Source: Phyllobacterium calauticae
GTDB taxonomy: Bacteria; Pseudomonadota; Alphaproteobacteria; Rhizobiales; Rhizobiaceae
DNA length: 64,000 nucleotides
Assembly (NCBI RefSeq): GCF_019991125.1
Contig: NZ_JAGENB010000002.1
Span: 744,001 to 808,000 of the forward strand
Direction: 5' to 3'
Positions 44,288 to 52,115 of this stretch are shown here, in pieces. The translations under genes and the position numbers were made by a program. The notes under the pieces were generated by a model that ran no database searches, was not told the origin of the DNA, and worked only from the letters and a program-made list of their open reading frames with translations. Positions within the stretch are counted from its first letter, which is position 1; every line of letters starts with the position of its first letter.

Positions 44288-45010
44288 TCAGAAATGGGTT
44301 GTAAGTTGGGTAAGCCAAACAGGTGATACCTCGACCAGCAGGGTCTCCATCCTCTTGTCCAAGCCACTCAGGATAAGAAATCCGATGGCGAAGAGCAGAG
44401 CGCCCAATATGGCTTTCCCTCGTTGACCGGCGTGCAGGAGCTGGTTGCGCCACCGGAGCATGCGATCCCGGGAGACAACTCCGAGAAGAAGCAAAGGCAG
44501 GGCCGCACCGATACCAAAGGCTGTCATGACGCTTGCCACCTGTCCGAGATCCTTACCCTGTGCCGCCAGCGCGGATGCAGCACCAAGCGTCGGACCGACG
44601 CAGGGTGTCCATACCGCACCGAGCAGCAGACCAAGGGCGAACTGCCCCTTTAACCCGGTTGCAGAAAATCCACCAAAGCGGCGATCGGCCCAGCCGCTAA
44701 TCGGGCCCCCTGACACGGCGAGTTGAGTCTGGAATTTGGGAACCATGAGGACCAACCCGACTGCCAACAGGAGCAGGGCGGCAAAGTCCTGAAAGGCTCC
44801 GGTGTCCAACCCGATTGCGAAACCGATCGTTGCGACAAACAGCCCAATGCCAACGAATGAGATGGCTAGGCCCGCAGCAAGCGCGACCGGACCCAACTTG
44901 TGCTGGAAGACAGCTGCGCCAATGACAAGCGGCAAGAGTGGCAGAACGCAAGGCGACAATGTTGAGAGGATACCAGCCAGGAACGCAAACAAGGAGCTGC
45001 CAATTCCCAT
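44288..45010 (-). CDS. ccdA: CcdA-like thiol/disulfide membrane transporter
   Basis: A 240-residue, six-helix protein of the CcdA/DsbD-beta family. Each half holds its redox cysteine in a PC motif: LSTLSPCVLPLLPLVIG in the first and GAVWTPCVGPTLGAA in the second. It carries electrons from cytoplasmic thioredoxin to periplasmic thiol proteins. It lies 10 bases after the thioredoxin-like gene and ends the sigF-containing operon, so it probably keeps periplasmic cysteines of that system reduced. Confidence 0.9.
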   Translation of the reverse strand: MGIGSSLFAFLAGILSTLSPCVLPLLPLVIGAAVFQHKLGPVALAAGLAISFVGIGLFVATIGFAIGLDTGAFQDFAALLLLAVGLVLMVPKFQTQLAVSGGPISGWADRRFGGFSATGLKGQFALGLLLGAVWTPCVGPTLGAASALAAQGKDLGQVASVMTAFGIGAALPLLLLGVVSRDRMLRWRNQLLHAGQRGKAILGALLFAIGFLILSGLDKRMETLLVEVSPVWLTQLTTHF

Positions 45011-45020
45011 TGCACTATCC

Positions 45021-45425
45021 TCACTTCATTGCCGTTGACTGAATGAGAGCTTCTATTGAGCCCGGATTCGTGTCGCCGACCGACCGAGCGGTCTCCACCT
45101 TTCCTCGGAACGCGATCAAGGTGCTCTGGCTCTGCGCATGAAATTGGCGGACGACCGATTTCTGGCTGTCGAAATCGACCTCGAAAATCACAAGGTCCGT
45201 GTTCACCGGCTGCTCTGCAAGCCTGTCGATGATCGGCTTTTGGGCCTTGCAGGTAGGGCACCATGTGGCCGAAATATCCACGAGAATGCGTGCACCGCTT
45301 TGCTGCGCCGCTTTGAAGCTTGCTGTATCGTAGGACTTTCGATCAACTGCGCCCGCCACGGATCCAGCGGCCCATGTCGCCAATAACGCCGTGAGCAGGG
45401 AAATAAGAAACAGTCGTCTTTTCAT
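45021..45425 (-). CDS. Exported thioredoxin-fold protein
   Basis: A 134-residue periplasmic thioredoxin: signal peptide MKRRLFLISLLTALLATWAA, then the active site ILVDISATWCPTCKAQKPII (CPTC). The end has a cis-proline-like stretch STLIAFRGKVE. It is likely reduced by the CcdA-like protein encoded next and acts on cysteine-containing partners. GGAG precedes the ATG. It follows the NrsF-like gene by 25 bases. Confidence 0.88.
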   Translation of the reverse strand: MKRRLFLISLLTALLATWAAGSVAGAVDRKSYDTASFKAAQQSGARILVDISATWCPTCKAQKPIIDRLAEQPVNTDLVIFEVDFDSQKSVVRQFHAQSQSTLIAFRGKVETARSVGDTNPGSIEALIQSTAMK

Positions 45426-45450
45426 GATTATCTCCATCATCTTCCGGGGT

Positions 45451-46122
45451 TCAATCCTGTGGTGACAAGGTGCGCGGAGCCACCCATCGGAACATTCTTC
45501 GACCGAACAGGCCGCCGAGCCCTATCAGCAGGACCGCGGTGCCCAGGTTCCACATCAGGATCATCATGGTGGCATCGATGACGTGAAACAGCGACAAAGC
45601 TGTCGCAGTGATCGCAGCCACGGCAAGACTGCCCATCAAGGTCGTGACTGTTGGCCGGAGCGGAGCCGCGTAGCGGAGCATCACGAGCATTGTCAGCGAC
45701 AAAGGCAAACTGGTCAGGACCAGGGTCGCGAAGCAATCGGCCGCTTCCCCAAGGCTGATGCCATCGGGACTGATGCTGATCCACCGGACGAGACACTGGT
45801 ATCCAATATTCGACAGCCACAACACCACGGCCGGCAAAGGAAGGAGCAGCCAGAGCCGGGAGCGGTCCGGCAGGCTCAGTTCAAAGGCAGCAATGGCAGC
45901 CGATATGCCGGTCAAAAGGGACGCTGCCATACTGACCGCAAAGATAGGGTCCCGAAGACGTTGAACGAGATCGGGCCGAATCCCTTGACTGACAGCAATC
46001 AACGCAAGCAACACAGCGGCGAGCAAAAGCCAGCAGGCCGCACGGATCGCCGGCGGCCGCAGTCGCCGGACCGGCGCCATGTTTGATGCTAGTGTCGCGA
46101 TGAGATCCGGAGTCTTGATCAT
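45451..46122 (-). CDS. nrsF: NrsF-family anti-sigma factor (DUF1109)
   Basis: A 223-residue protein with six membrane helices and a short cytoplasmic N-terminus (MIKTPDLIATLASNMAPVRR). This is the DUF1109/NrsF architecture that holds an ECF sigma factor at the membrane. Cysteines lie at the ends of helices (AACWLLLAAVLL, GYQCLVRW, AADCFATLV), as in the Caulobacter protein where cysteines are needed for signal response. The ATG overlaps the sigma gene stop by four bases. It would release SigF on metal or thiol stress. Confidence 0.88.
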   Translation of the reverse strand: MIKTPDLIATLASNMAPVRRLRPPAIRAACWLLLAAVLLALIAVSQGIRPDLVQRLRDPIFAVSMAASLLTGISAAIAAFELSLPDRSRLWLLLPLPAVVLWLSNIGYQCLVRWISISPDGISLGEAADCFATLVLTSLPLSLTMLVMLRYAAPLRPTVTTLMGSLAVAAITATALSLFHVIDATMMILMWNLGTAVLLIGLGGLFGRRMFRWVAPRTLSPQD

Positions 46123-46781
46123 ATGTTCTTCCAATCGGCCAGCTTCTTGCGCAGGTTTTTCAGAGCGCGATGCGTGGCGACCTTCAACGAAGCGATGGAC
46201 ATGCCCGTTACCATCGCGGCCTCTTTCAGCGACATTTCCTTGAGCTTGAGCAGCCGGATGGCCTGCTGTTGCGTTGGGGCGAGAGTGCCGATTGCACTTT
46301 CCAATTTATGTCGATCCGGCCTTACGTCCATGTTTGCTCGGGGCTCGGCCAAGGCTTGGTGCGCTGCAGTAAGAGATACCTCGTTGGCCTTTACGCGGCC
46401 CTGACGCCTTAGCCGATCGATAAAACGGCGATTGGCGATCGCGACCAGCCACGGTCCAAATGGCCGTGCGGGATCATAAGCATGGCGAATCGAATGCACC
46501 GTGAGCAAAACATCCTGAACGGCGTCTTCAATGTCGCTTTGATCGCGATGTCGCCGGGCTGCAAGTGAGCGAAGATACGGTGTTATCGCCTGCAACAGCC
46601 GAAGATAGGCAGATGCGTCACCATCCTGGGCGCGCGCCATGAGGATGGTCCAATCGAGGTCAGGGATACTCGGCTCAGCGTGGCTGAAATCAGGCATTCC
46701 GTTATCGCTGTTTCCCACATCGTGCTGTCGTCCGGCGACGATTTTCAATGGCTGAAAGTGGCTGCGTGGTTCCTCGGTCAT
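46119..46781 (-). CDS. sigF: ECF sigma factor, SigF type
   Basis: About 220 residues. Sigma2 contains YLRSLAARRHRDQSDIEDAV followed by QDVLLTVHSIRHAYDPARPF; sigma4 contains TLAPTQQQAIRLLKLKEMSL and ATHRALKNLRKKLADW. The start at 46781 has GGAG; shorter starts (46697) remain possible, since the family core begins around SIPDLDWTILMARAQDGD. It is co-transcribed with its NrsF-like anti-sigma (ATGA overlap) and sits in the same operon as the bufferin genes, so it probably auto-activates it. Confidence 0.9.
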   Translation of the reverse strand: MTEEPRSHFQPLKIVAGRQHDVGNSDNGMPDFSHAEPSIPDLDWTILMARAQDGDASAYLRLLQAITPYLRSLAARRHRDQSDIEDAVQDVLLTVHSIRHAYDPARPFGPWLVAIANRRFIDRLRRQGRVKANEVSLTAAHQALAEPRANMDVRPDRHKLESAIGTLAPTQQQAIRLLKLKEMSLKEAAMVTGMSIASLKVATHRALKNLRKKLADWKNI

Positions 46782-46860
46782 CGCTGCGCTCCACATGAAG
46801 ACGCGACTATTGGAGTGGAACCAATGTGGTTGTCGGGGCTTCGGAGACTGCGCGGAGACA

Positions 46861-47376
46861 TTAACCGGCACCTCGCGCTTTCCCCGCGTGATTGAACCGG
46901 TCGAGCAGATGATCGAGCGAAATCTTGCCCGGTCCAAGAGCAATGAGGGCGATCGCCAGGGCTGCCCAGGGTAGATGAAAGGTTGCCCAGCCATCCGGTA
47001 CAACGAGTTGGATCACGGCTGTCATCATCAGGAGGCAGAGGGCGCTGAATCGCGTTGCCAGGCCAAGCACAAGCAGGATCGGGAATGTGATCTCGGCGAT
47101 CCCGACCAGATGTGCGATCAACACCGGCGCTGGAAAACCATAGAGACCGCCGAAAATATGAAGTTGGAACTCTTCCTCGAAGAGATAGAGCGTACTTGGT
47201 GAAAGCGAAAGAAAGCCGTCCCATCGGGTAAGGCCGGACCGAAAGAAGGGCACGGCGAGCGCGATGCGAAGCATAGGCGGTGCTGTCATCAAGGCCACTT
47301 GGACGAGCCGCCTGGTGATATTTCGGATGGTCCGCCCGATATCGAAACCGTGGAAGGACGTGCTGACCCCGGTCAT
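46861..47376 (-). CDS. DoxX-family membrane protein (BufD-like)
   Basis: A 171-residue protein with four membrane helices (LRIALAVPFFRSGLTRWDGF, PVLIAHLVGIAEITFPILLV, LATRFSALCLLMMTAVIQLV, LPWAALAIALIALGPG). DoxX proteins are found beside DUF692-DUF2063 pairs in many proteobacteria. It overlaps the DUF2063 gene by an ATGA and precedes the sigma gene by 79 bases. Its biochemical role in the locus is unknown. Confidence 0.87.
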   Translation of the reverse strand: MTGVSTSFHGFDIGRTIRNITRRLVQVALMTAPPMLRIALAVPFFRSGLTRWDGFLSLSPSTLYLFEEEFQLHIFGGLYGFPAPVLIAHLVGIAEITFPILLVLGLATRFSALCLLMMTAVIQLVVPDGWATFHLPWAALAIALIALGPGKISLDHLLDRFNHAGKARGAG

Positions 47377-48176
47377 GATCGTCCTGCCGATTTTTGCAAT
47401 GTCGTACTGGTCGAGGGGCTGTAGCCGATAAAGACGCCGGTCCTCATAAGTTCTTCCAGGTTGACCGTCAGATCAAAACCGTGGTCGGCAGCCATTGCGA
47501 TCTTCAGCGCAGCCAGCACCGACATCCCGTCAGCAAGTGCTTGCAGGAAGTCCAAGCCGCCCCTTGCCAGCAACCGGACTTCGACCTCGGCCGCCGGTCG
47601 AACGATGAGTACATCCTCACCAAGCGCAAGGTCGACAGGCGCTGGAACCCCGCCGGCAATGTTCATCCGCCAGATCGTAAAGGCCGGGAATTGCGAGCGG
47701 ACCAAATGCACCGAAGGATGGGGAAGGAGACAGATTTCTGGAAGAGCATCAGGTGCTATTGCGGCGAGAACCAAAGGATCGAGAGGCGAGGCTTCGGCTG
47801 CGTGATATGCCTGCGTCCAGAAGTACTCGATGCGGGCGACGTCGCTTAGATAGGGAAGCGTTGCTGCCGGGGCAAAATCACCTATAAAATCCGGGAAACT
47901 GGCACCATAGTCGAGAAGGATTGGCGAGCCTGGCGGCTCGGCAATCACGTAGGTGCGCGCCATCGCCTGAAAGAATGCCTGACCAACGATGCGGCAAATG
48001 GCTGGGAATGTCGCCTGTATCGTCTCGACCAGACCAGCCGCGACATTGTTGCGATAGACCGCGAACCGTCGCGCGCTCGGCTCGCCGTCTGGCCCGACAA
48101 GGCCGAACGGGGCTGGCCGCTCGGGATCGAGCAACGCGGCCGCGAATTCCTGTTGCCGTTCAGCCAGCCGCAGCAT
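47373..48176 (-). CDS. bufC: DUF2063 partner protein of the MNIO enzyme (BufC-like)
   Basis: A 267-residue soluble protein: N-terminal DUF2063 domain [20 protein letters not shown], then [40 protein letters not shown] and [15 protein letters not shown]; a beta-rich C-terminal domain follows ([20 protein letters not shown]). In bufferin pathways this protein binds the leader of the precursor and presents it to the DUF692 enzyme. It overlaps the DUF692 gene by 17 bases and the DoxX gene by four. Confidence 0.9.
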   Translation of the reverse strand: MLRLAERQQEFAAALLDPERPAPFGLVGPDGEPSARRFAVYRNNVAAGLVETIQATFPAICRIVGQAFFQAMARTYVIAEPPGSPILLDYGASFPDFIGDFAPAATLPYLSDVARIEYFWTQAYHAAEASPLDPLVLAAIAPDALPEICLLPHPSVHLVRSQFPAFTIWRMNIAGGVPAPVDLALGEDVLIVRPAAEVEVRLLARGGLDFLQALADGMSVLAALKIAMAADHGFDLTVNLEELMRTGVFIGYSPSTSTTLQKSAGRS

Positions 48177-49050
48177 GGTAAAATCCCGTTGGCAGCCCGG
48201 TGAACATGATTGCCTCGGCGCGCTCAGCTTCTGCCTTGAGCATGGTCCATGCAGGAATATCCGCGTCCCATTCGATCAGCGTGGGTAAAGGACCGACACG
48301 TTTCACCGTGTGTTCGAAAAGACCCCAGACGATCTCGTCGACGGGACGATCATGGGTATCGATAAGAAGCGGCCGCCCCTTGTCGTCAGCCTCCTTCGCA
48401 TAGCCTGCCAGATGGATTTCCCGCACATGGGCGAGGGGATAAGCATTGATATAGGCGATGGGGTCCCATTCCTGATTGGTCGACGCGACGTGCACGTTGT
48501 TGACATCAAGGAGGAGACTGCAGCCTGTTCGCCGGACAATCTCGGCAATGAAGTCGATCTCGGAATAGGTGCTTTCGGCGAAGGCGAGATAGGTTGACGG
48601 GTTCTCCAGCAACATCTGTTGCTGAAGGTTCTCTTGAACGTCATCAATGTGTTCGCAAACGCGGGTGAGTGCCTCGACCGTGTAAGGCACCGGCAGCAGA
48701 TCGCTCAGAAAACCTGCATCGTGCGATGACCATGCCAGATGTTCAGAGAACAGCCCGGGTTGGTAACGTTGAATCAGCTCCCTAACGCGTTTGAGGTGAT
48801 CTTGATCAAGCGGCCGGTCTGCCCCGATCGACAAACCGACGCCGTGGAGGGACAGTGGATAGCGTTCGCGGATGGCCGAGAGATAGCGGTGCGGCGGACC
48901 GCCTGCGCCCATATAGTTTTCCGCATGGACTTCGAAAAAGCCAATATCTGGAGCGGTCTCAACGATTAAGTGGTAATGCTCGGGTTTGAGCCCGACGCCG
49001 GCACGCGGCGGAATCAAAGCTTGAGTGGCGGACGGCAACTGATTGTACAT
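48160..49050 (-). CDS. bufB: DUF692 multinuclear non-haem iron oxidase (BufB-like)
   Basis: A 296-residue TIM-barrel enzyme. Conserved ligand motifs are in order: [92 protein letters not shown] and [10 protein letters not shown]. The family (MNIO) uses two or three irons to modify cysteines of ribosomal peptides, here expected to convert core cysteines to thiooxazoles. GAGGT precedes the ATG. It lies downstream of the precursor across a 64-base gap with a hairpin, and overlaps bufC. Confidence 0.93.
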   Translation of the reverse strand: MYNQLPSATQALIPPRAGVGLKPEHYHLIVETAPDIGFFEVHAENYMGAGGPPHRYLSAIRERYPLSLHGVGLSIGADRPLDQDHLKRVRELIQRYQPGLFSEHLAWSSHDAGFLSDLLPVPYTVEALTRVCEHIDDVQENLQQQMLLENPSTYLAFAESTYSEIDFIAEIVRRTGCSLLLDVNNVHVASTNQEWDPIAYINAYPLAHVREIHLAGYAKEADDKGRPLLIDTHDRPVDEIVWGLFEHTVKRVGPLPTLIEWDADIPAWTMLKAEAERAEAIMFTGLPTGFYHAAAG

Positions 49051-49074
49051 GGTGACCTCGTCGGAACCGATTGT

Positions 49075-49103
49075 CCGGACGAGCGGTGCAAATGCCCGTC
49101 CGG
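49075..49103 (-). promoter_or_regulatory. Hairpin between bufferin precursor and enzyme genes
   Basis: CCGGACG at 49075-49081 and CGTCCGG at 49097-49103 form a perfect seven-base stem with a 15-base loop, in the 64-base gap between the precursor stop and the DUF692 start. There is no U-run, so it is more likely an mRNA-processing or partial attenuation element than a full terminator. It would let the precursor be made in excess over its enzyme. Confidence 0.45.
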
Positions 49104-49114
49104 TTCAGCCTGTT

Positions 49115-49459
49115 TCAAGCTTTCGGCGTGAGACTTCCGGTACCCTTCGGTGTATGCATGGTTGTACACGTACCCTTGGGCTCAAGCTTGAAAGCATTTC
49201 CTTGATAGTCGGTCGTGCTCGTTCCAGCGCAGGTGGTGCCAGCACCGGCGTAGCAGTCATTGTGGCCCTTGAGGGCCACACCAAAACATTTTTCCATCTT
49301 GCCGGATTTGACTTCTTTTGCGGTCATGTCACGCATCTTCATCATGTCAGCCTTGCTCATTGGCCTCATCTCCTCCGCGCTTGCAGATGTGACGGCAAAC
49401 GAACTGAGGGCCGCAGCGAACGCGCCGGCGACCAGAGCGGATAGCATGCGATTGGACAT
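49115..49459 (-). CDS. bufA: Bufferin-type precursor peptide (DUF2282, BufA1-like)
   Basis: A 114-residue precursor. The Sec signal is [20 protein letters not shown] with cleavage after SASA. The mature part has a methionine-rich stretch (seven Met between 31 and 55) and then the DUF2282 core [14 protein letters not shown] with Cys58 and Cys69, [11 protein letters not shown] with Cys77 and PKGTC with Cys98. These four cysteines match copper-buffering RiPPs, in which central cysteines become thiooxazoles and the outer pair a disulfide. It is exported and would sequester copper in the periplasm. GGAGGAA lies before the ATG and a SigF-type promoter upstream. Confidence 0.9.
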   Translation of the reverse strand: MSNRMLSALVAGAFAAALSSFAVTSASAEEMRPMSKADMMKMRDMTAKEVKSGKMEKCFGVALKGHNDCYAGAGTTCAGTSTTDYQGNAFKLEPKGTCTTMHTPKGTGSLTPKA

Positions 49460-49539
49460 TTCTGTTCCTCCGATTATGGGTTGGCGGTGGACGATGTGCT
49501 TTTGCCCAGCGGGGCCATCGCGGCTCGTCTGATAGGAAG

Positions 49540-49564
49540 TTCGCGCGGCACGCAAAAAGGTTAC
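49540..49564 (-). promoter_or_regulatory. SigF-type ECF promoter of the bufferin operon
   Basis: On the minus strand GTAACC (49564-49559) is followed after 15 bases by CGAA (49543-49540). GTAAC with CGAA at this distance is the Caulobacter SigF-type pattern. It lies 80 bases before the precursor ATG and is the only such pair noticed in this operon. It therefore probably drives the whole leftward unit, including sigF itself. Confidence 0.65.
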
Positions 49565-49646
49565 TGCCAAATTAAACAAACAGTCTTTTTATCCATGTTC
49601 GATATCGGGCGCTCTCAGCCGGTGCCAACACGATCAACAGCATTCC

Positions 49647-49868
49647 TCATAGGCGAAGTGCCGTGTTTTGTGCCCTGCATATCTCTTGAATCGGCGGGCA
49701 GGGCACATCACCGTAGGAGCAGAAGACGCAGCAATCGCCCTCGTTAGGTTTGAGCAGCGTTCCGCAGCCCGTGCATTCGTAGAAGTATCGGCAAGCATCG
49801 GTGGGCATTGTCTCGGAGGATTGATGTCCACAAAGCGGGCAGGTAAGGGTCGAGATGACCTGTGTCAT
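49647..49868 (-). CDS. GDCCVxC zinc-ribbon-like metal protein
   Basis: A 73-residue protein with nine cysteines: STLTCPLCGHQSS, FYECTGCGTLLKP, then the name motif NEGDCCVFCSYGDVPCPPIQ. It resembles a small treble-clef/zinc ribbon followed by an extra CC..C site. Such proteins are often found with mercury or arsenic genes and are thought to bind soft metals. It is divergent from a MerR-type regulator and preceded by a MerR-style promoter pointing at it. Confidence 0.85.
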   Translation of the reverse strand: MTQVISTLTCPLCGHQSSETMPTDACRYFYECTGCGTLLKPNEGDCCVFCSYGDVPCPPIQEICRAQNTALRL

Positions 49869-49986
49869 AGTGATTGTCCCAGCTTGAGTAATCGGATGCG
49901 CCAGTCTTGGATCATACCGCGCTTCCCACTCCCTCCCTGAGGCAGGTGAGCGTCAGTCATGGCTGCTTTCCTCGCAAGATAGGTGT

Positions 49987-50017
49987 ATTCTGAACCCTGT
50001 AGCCACTACAGGCTCAA
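49987..50017 (-). promoter_or_regulatory. MerR-type promoter with 19-base spacer and dyad
   Basis: CCTGTAG (49996-50002), three bases, CTACAGG (50006-50012) form a perfect dyad. On the minus strand TTGAGC (50017-50012) and CAGAAT (49992-49987) stand 19 bases apart around it. A 19-base spacer with a central dyad is the hallmark of MerR-activated promoters. It points to the GDCCVxC gene; the other side would give autorepression of the regulator starting at 50033. Confidence 0.7.
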
Positions 50018-50032
50018 GAGGAAACAGAGGCC

Positions 50033-50434
50033 ATGCGTGATCTGACGATCGGCAAAATCGCACGAGCAACAGGCGTCCATCTGGAAACGGTCCGTTATTA
50101 CGAGCGTATCGGCCTGATGCCTGAGCCTGTACGGACGGCCGGTGGCTATCGCAGCTATGGTTCCGAGCATGTGCGGCGGCTGTCATTCATCCGACGAGCA
50201 CGTGAGCTCGGCTTTGGGATCAAAGATATCAAGGCACTTCTCGCCCTGGTGCAGCCGAGCGAGGCGTCCTGCGCCACAGTCAAAACACTGACCTCGGCCC
50301 ATCTTGATGATGTGCGAGCCAAGATTTCCGATCTCCGCAGACTGGAAAGCATCCTCGCCCGAACGGTCGATCAATGTTCGGGCAGCGTGTCTCCGACTTG
50401 CCCCGTTTTGGACATGCTTAATCACATCAACTAG
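50033..50434 (+). CDS. merR: MerR-family regulator, mercury-type
   Basis: A 133-residue protein. The N-terminal helix-turn-helix is LTIGKIARATGVHLETVRYY and the wing RTAGGYRSYGSEHVRRLSFI. After the dimerisation helix the metal cysteines are Cys80 (SEASCATVKTL), Cys115 and Cys123 (VDQCSGSVSPTCPVLDML), the Hg(II) set of MerR with a spacing of eight instead of nine between the last two. It is divergent from the GDCCVxC gene. No merT, merP or merA is in the window, so its physiological targets here are few. Confidence 0.87.
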   Translation: MRDLTIGKIARATGVHLETVRYYERIGLMPEPVRTAGGYRSYGSEHVRRLSFIRRARELGFGIKDIKALLALVQPSEASCATVKTLTSAHLDDVRAKISDLRRLESILARTVDQCSGSVSPTCPVLDMLNHIN

Positions 50435-50544
50435 ACGCCGATCATGTGCGCGTATCATCAGGACAAGTTCGGCAAGCAACAAGAGCGCGGTTAACACAAT
50501 CGCTCCCAATCTGCTCTGCCTTACGCTGGATTTCTTCAACAGCC

Positions 50545-50705
50545 GACAAGTTCACCTATGCCGAACCTGAAGAAAACGACGATGACCTTGAGAAGCTTTG
50601 CACATGGCTTGGAAAGATAGAGGCGCTCGACGTCTGCCAATCCCCAAAAGGGGCGGAAGCGATGAATAAGCGCAATGAGTGGGCGTGGCGGACATCGCGA
50701 TCCAT
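50545..50705 (+). pseudogene. Probable ChrB N-terminal-domain remnant
   Basis: In the 50435-50733 gap, one frame reads FTYAEPEENDDDLEKLCTWL, then GKIEALDVCQSPKGAEAMNK. It resembles the last part of the ChrB regulatory N-terminal domain (acidic linker, then a helical pair and a fingerprint like AEaaL..ce). It starts from nothing recognisable and runs into the methyltransferase frame without a ChrB C-terminal domain. I read it as a decayed fragment. Confidence 0.3.
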
Positions 50706-50733
50706 GCTAGAATTCGGCACGATGGAGGTCTCG

Positions 50734-51552
50734 ATGAGCGATACCGACTACGCATTGGGACATGCAGAGGCGGAACTGCGCCGCCTCAGTACTCAGGCTC
50801 GGTTGATCGATCCGATCACGCGTCGCTTTCTGGAGGCTGCCGGGATCGCAAAAGGTATGCGCATCCTCGATATCGGCAGCGGGGCCGGCGATGTTGCACT
50901 TCTCTGCGGCGAACTCGTTGGGCCCACTGGAGAAGTTGTGGGTACCGACCTTGCTCTTGCCGCTGTTGAGCGGGCAGAACGACGCGCCAAGAATGCCGGT
51001 TCCTGCAGAATCTCTTTCAGACAGGGCGATCCGGCTGACCTGAATTTTGACGAACCATTCGATGCGATTGTTGGTCGCTATGTTCTGCAGTTCATGCCCG
51101 ATCCGGCACAGTCGCTTCGACGGATCGTCCGGCATTTGCGGCCGGGTGGGGTCGTCGTATTCCACGAACTTGACTGGGATGGCGCTCGTTCGTCGCCGCC
51201 GTCGCCCACATATGATGAAGTATGCGTGTGGCTCAGCCGAACAATTGAGGCGGCGGGGGCGCAAGTGCGCCTAGGTGCGCGACTTGGTTCTTTGTTTGAA
51301 GATGCCGGGTTACCTCCGCCGACCCTGAGGTTGGAGGCGGCCATCTCATCGGGACCACGGGCAGTAAACCTTGTGCACCTTGTTACCGATCTCGTGGAGA
51401 CACTATTGCCGACCATGGAGAGGCTCGGAATTGTGGCAGCGTCTCAGGTCGATCCCCCCACGCTCGTGGACCGTATTCTTTCGGAGGTCGGTATCGGCGG
51501 CACGCTGATCGGGCGATCCGAAATAGGTGCCTGGACCGCCAAGCCGCAGTGA
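50734..51552 (+). CDS. Class I SAM-dependent methyltransferase
   Basis: A 272-residue methyltransferase. Motif I is MRILDIGSGAGDVALLCGEL, motif II VVGTDLALAAVERAER, then FDAIVGRYVLQFMPDPAQSL and LRPGGVVVFHELDWDG. A C-terminal cap of about 110 residues has a separate character. The substrate is unknown; it resembles arsenite or small-molecule methyltransferases only in general fold and lacks the ArsM cysteine pattern. The start at 50734 has GGAGG. Longer starts in the same frame would include the ChrB-like remnant. Confidence 0.85.
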   Translation: MSDTDYALGHAEAELRRLSTQARLIDPITRRFLEAAGIAKGMRILDIGSGAGDVALLCGELVGPTGEVVGTDLALAAVERAERRAKNAGSCRISFRQGDPADLNFDEPFDAIVGRYVLQFMPDPAQSLRRIVRHLRPGGVVVFHELDWDGARSSPPSPTYDEVCVWLSRTIEAAGAQVRLGARLGSLFEDAGLPPPTLRLEAAISSGPRAVNLVHLVTDLVETLLPTMERLGIVAASQVDPPTLVDRILSEVGIGGTLIGRSEIGAWTAKPQ

Positions 51553-52115
51553 CCGCACACGTCTCGCGGCGATCGCTCTCCATACCCTTTCCGAAGCACC
51601 CTTTGTTGCACTGTGAACGCGGGATTCATGACCACATTCTGAGTTTCGTTTTAGGGCTCCCAACCCCTGGGAAACCCGTTTTCTCAGGAAATAGCTTTTC
51701 CGCTAAGCCTTTGACTTTGCTGGCTCGAGCACGGAACTTTGGCACCTAAATGCAGAGCTTTGGGTCTCCCACCAGCTTATTTTATGATTGTCGACCCGAT
51801 GCAGCAACAGAGGCTGGCTGCAGCATAAAGGTTTATATAAACGCTGTCAGTGAGGGATAGTATTCAGTGAATAGAACGTGACCAACGTGATGCGCAACGC
51901 GACGGATTGATTGTTTCGCTGCGTTCAGAAGTAGAACTTGGCGTCCGGTCAATCCTTCACGGTTTTGTAAACTAACTCTATGCGCCGTGGCAGATATTGA
52001 CGTTTGAGTATTCTGCAAATGGCTTAGCCAATATTTCTTAGCGCTTTCTGTATGGATAACTTGAAGAAAAGAGCGCATGTTTAGGCCAGCAGAACCTCCA
52101 GGGGGGAGAGTTTCA
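51553..52115. other. AT-rich gap before the giant genes
   Basis: This gap of about 560 bases has lower GC than its neighbours. An 81-codon minus-strand frame at 52078-51833 has no family match and no convincing ribosome site. A TATATAA tract near 51833-51840 is a plausible part of a promoter for the two giant genes. No IS end or tRNA was found. Confidence 0.4.
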
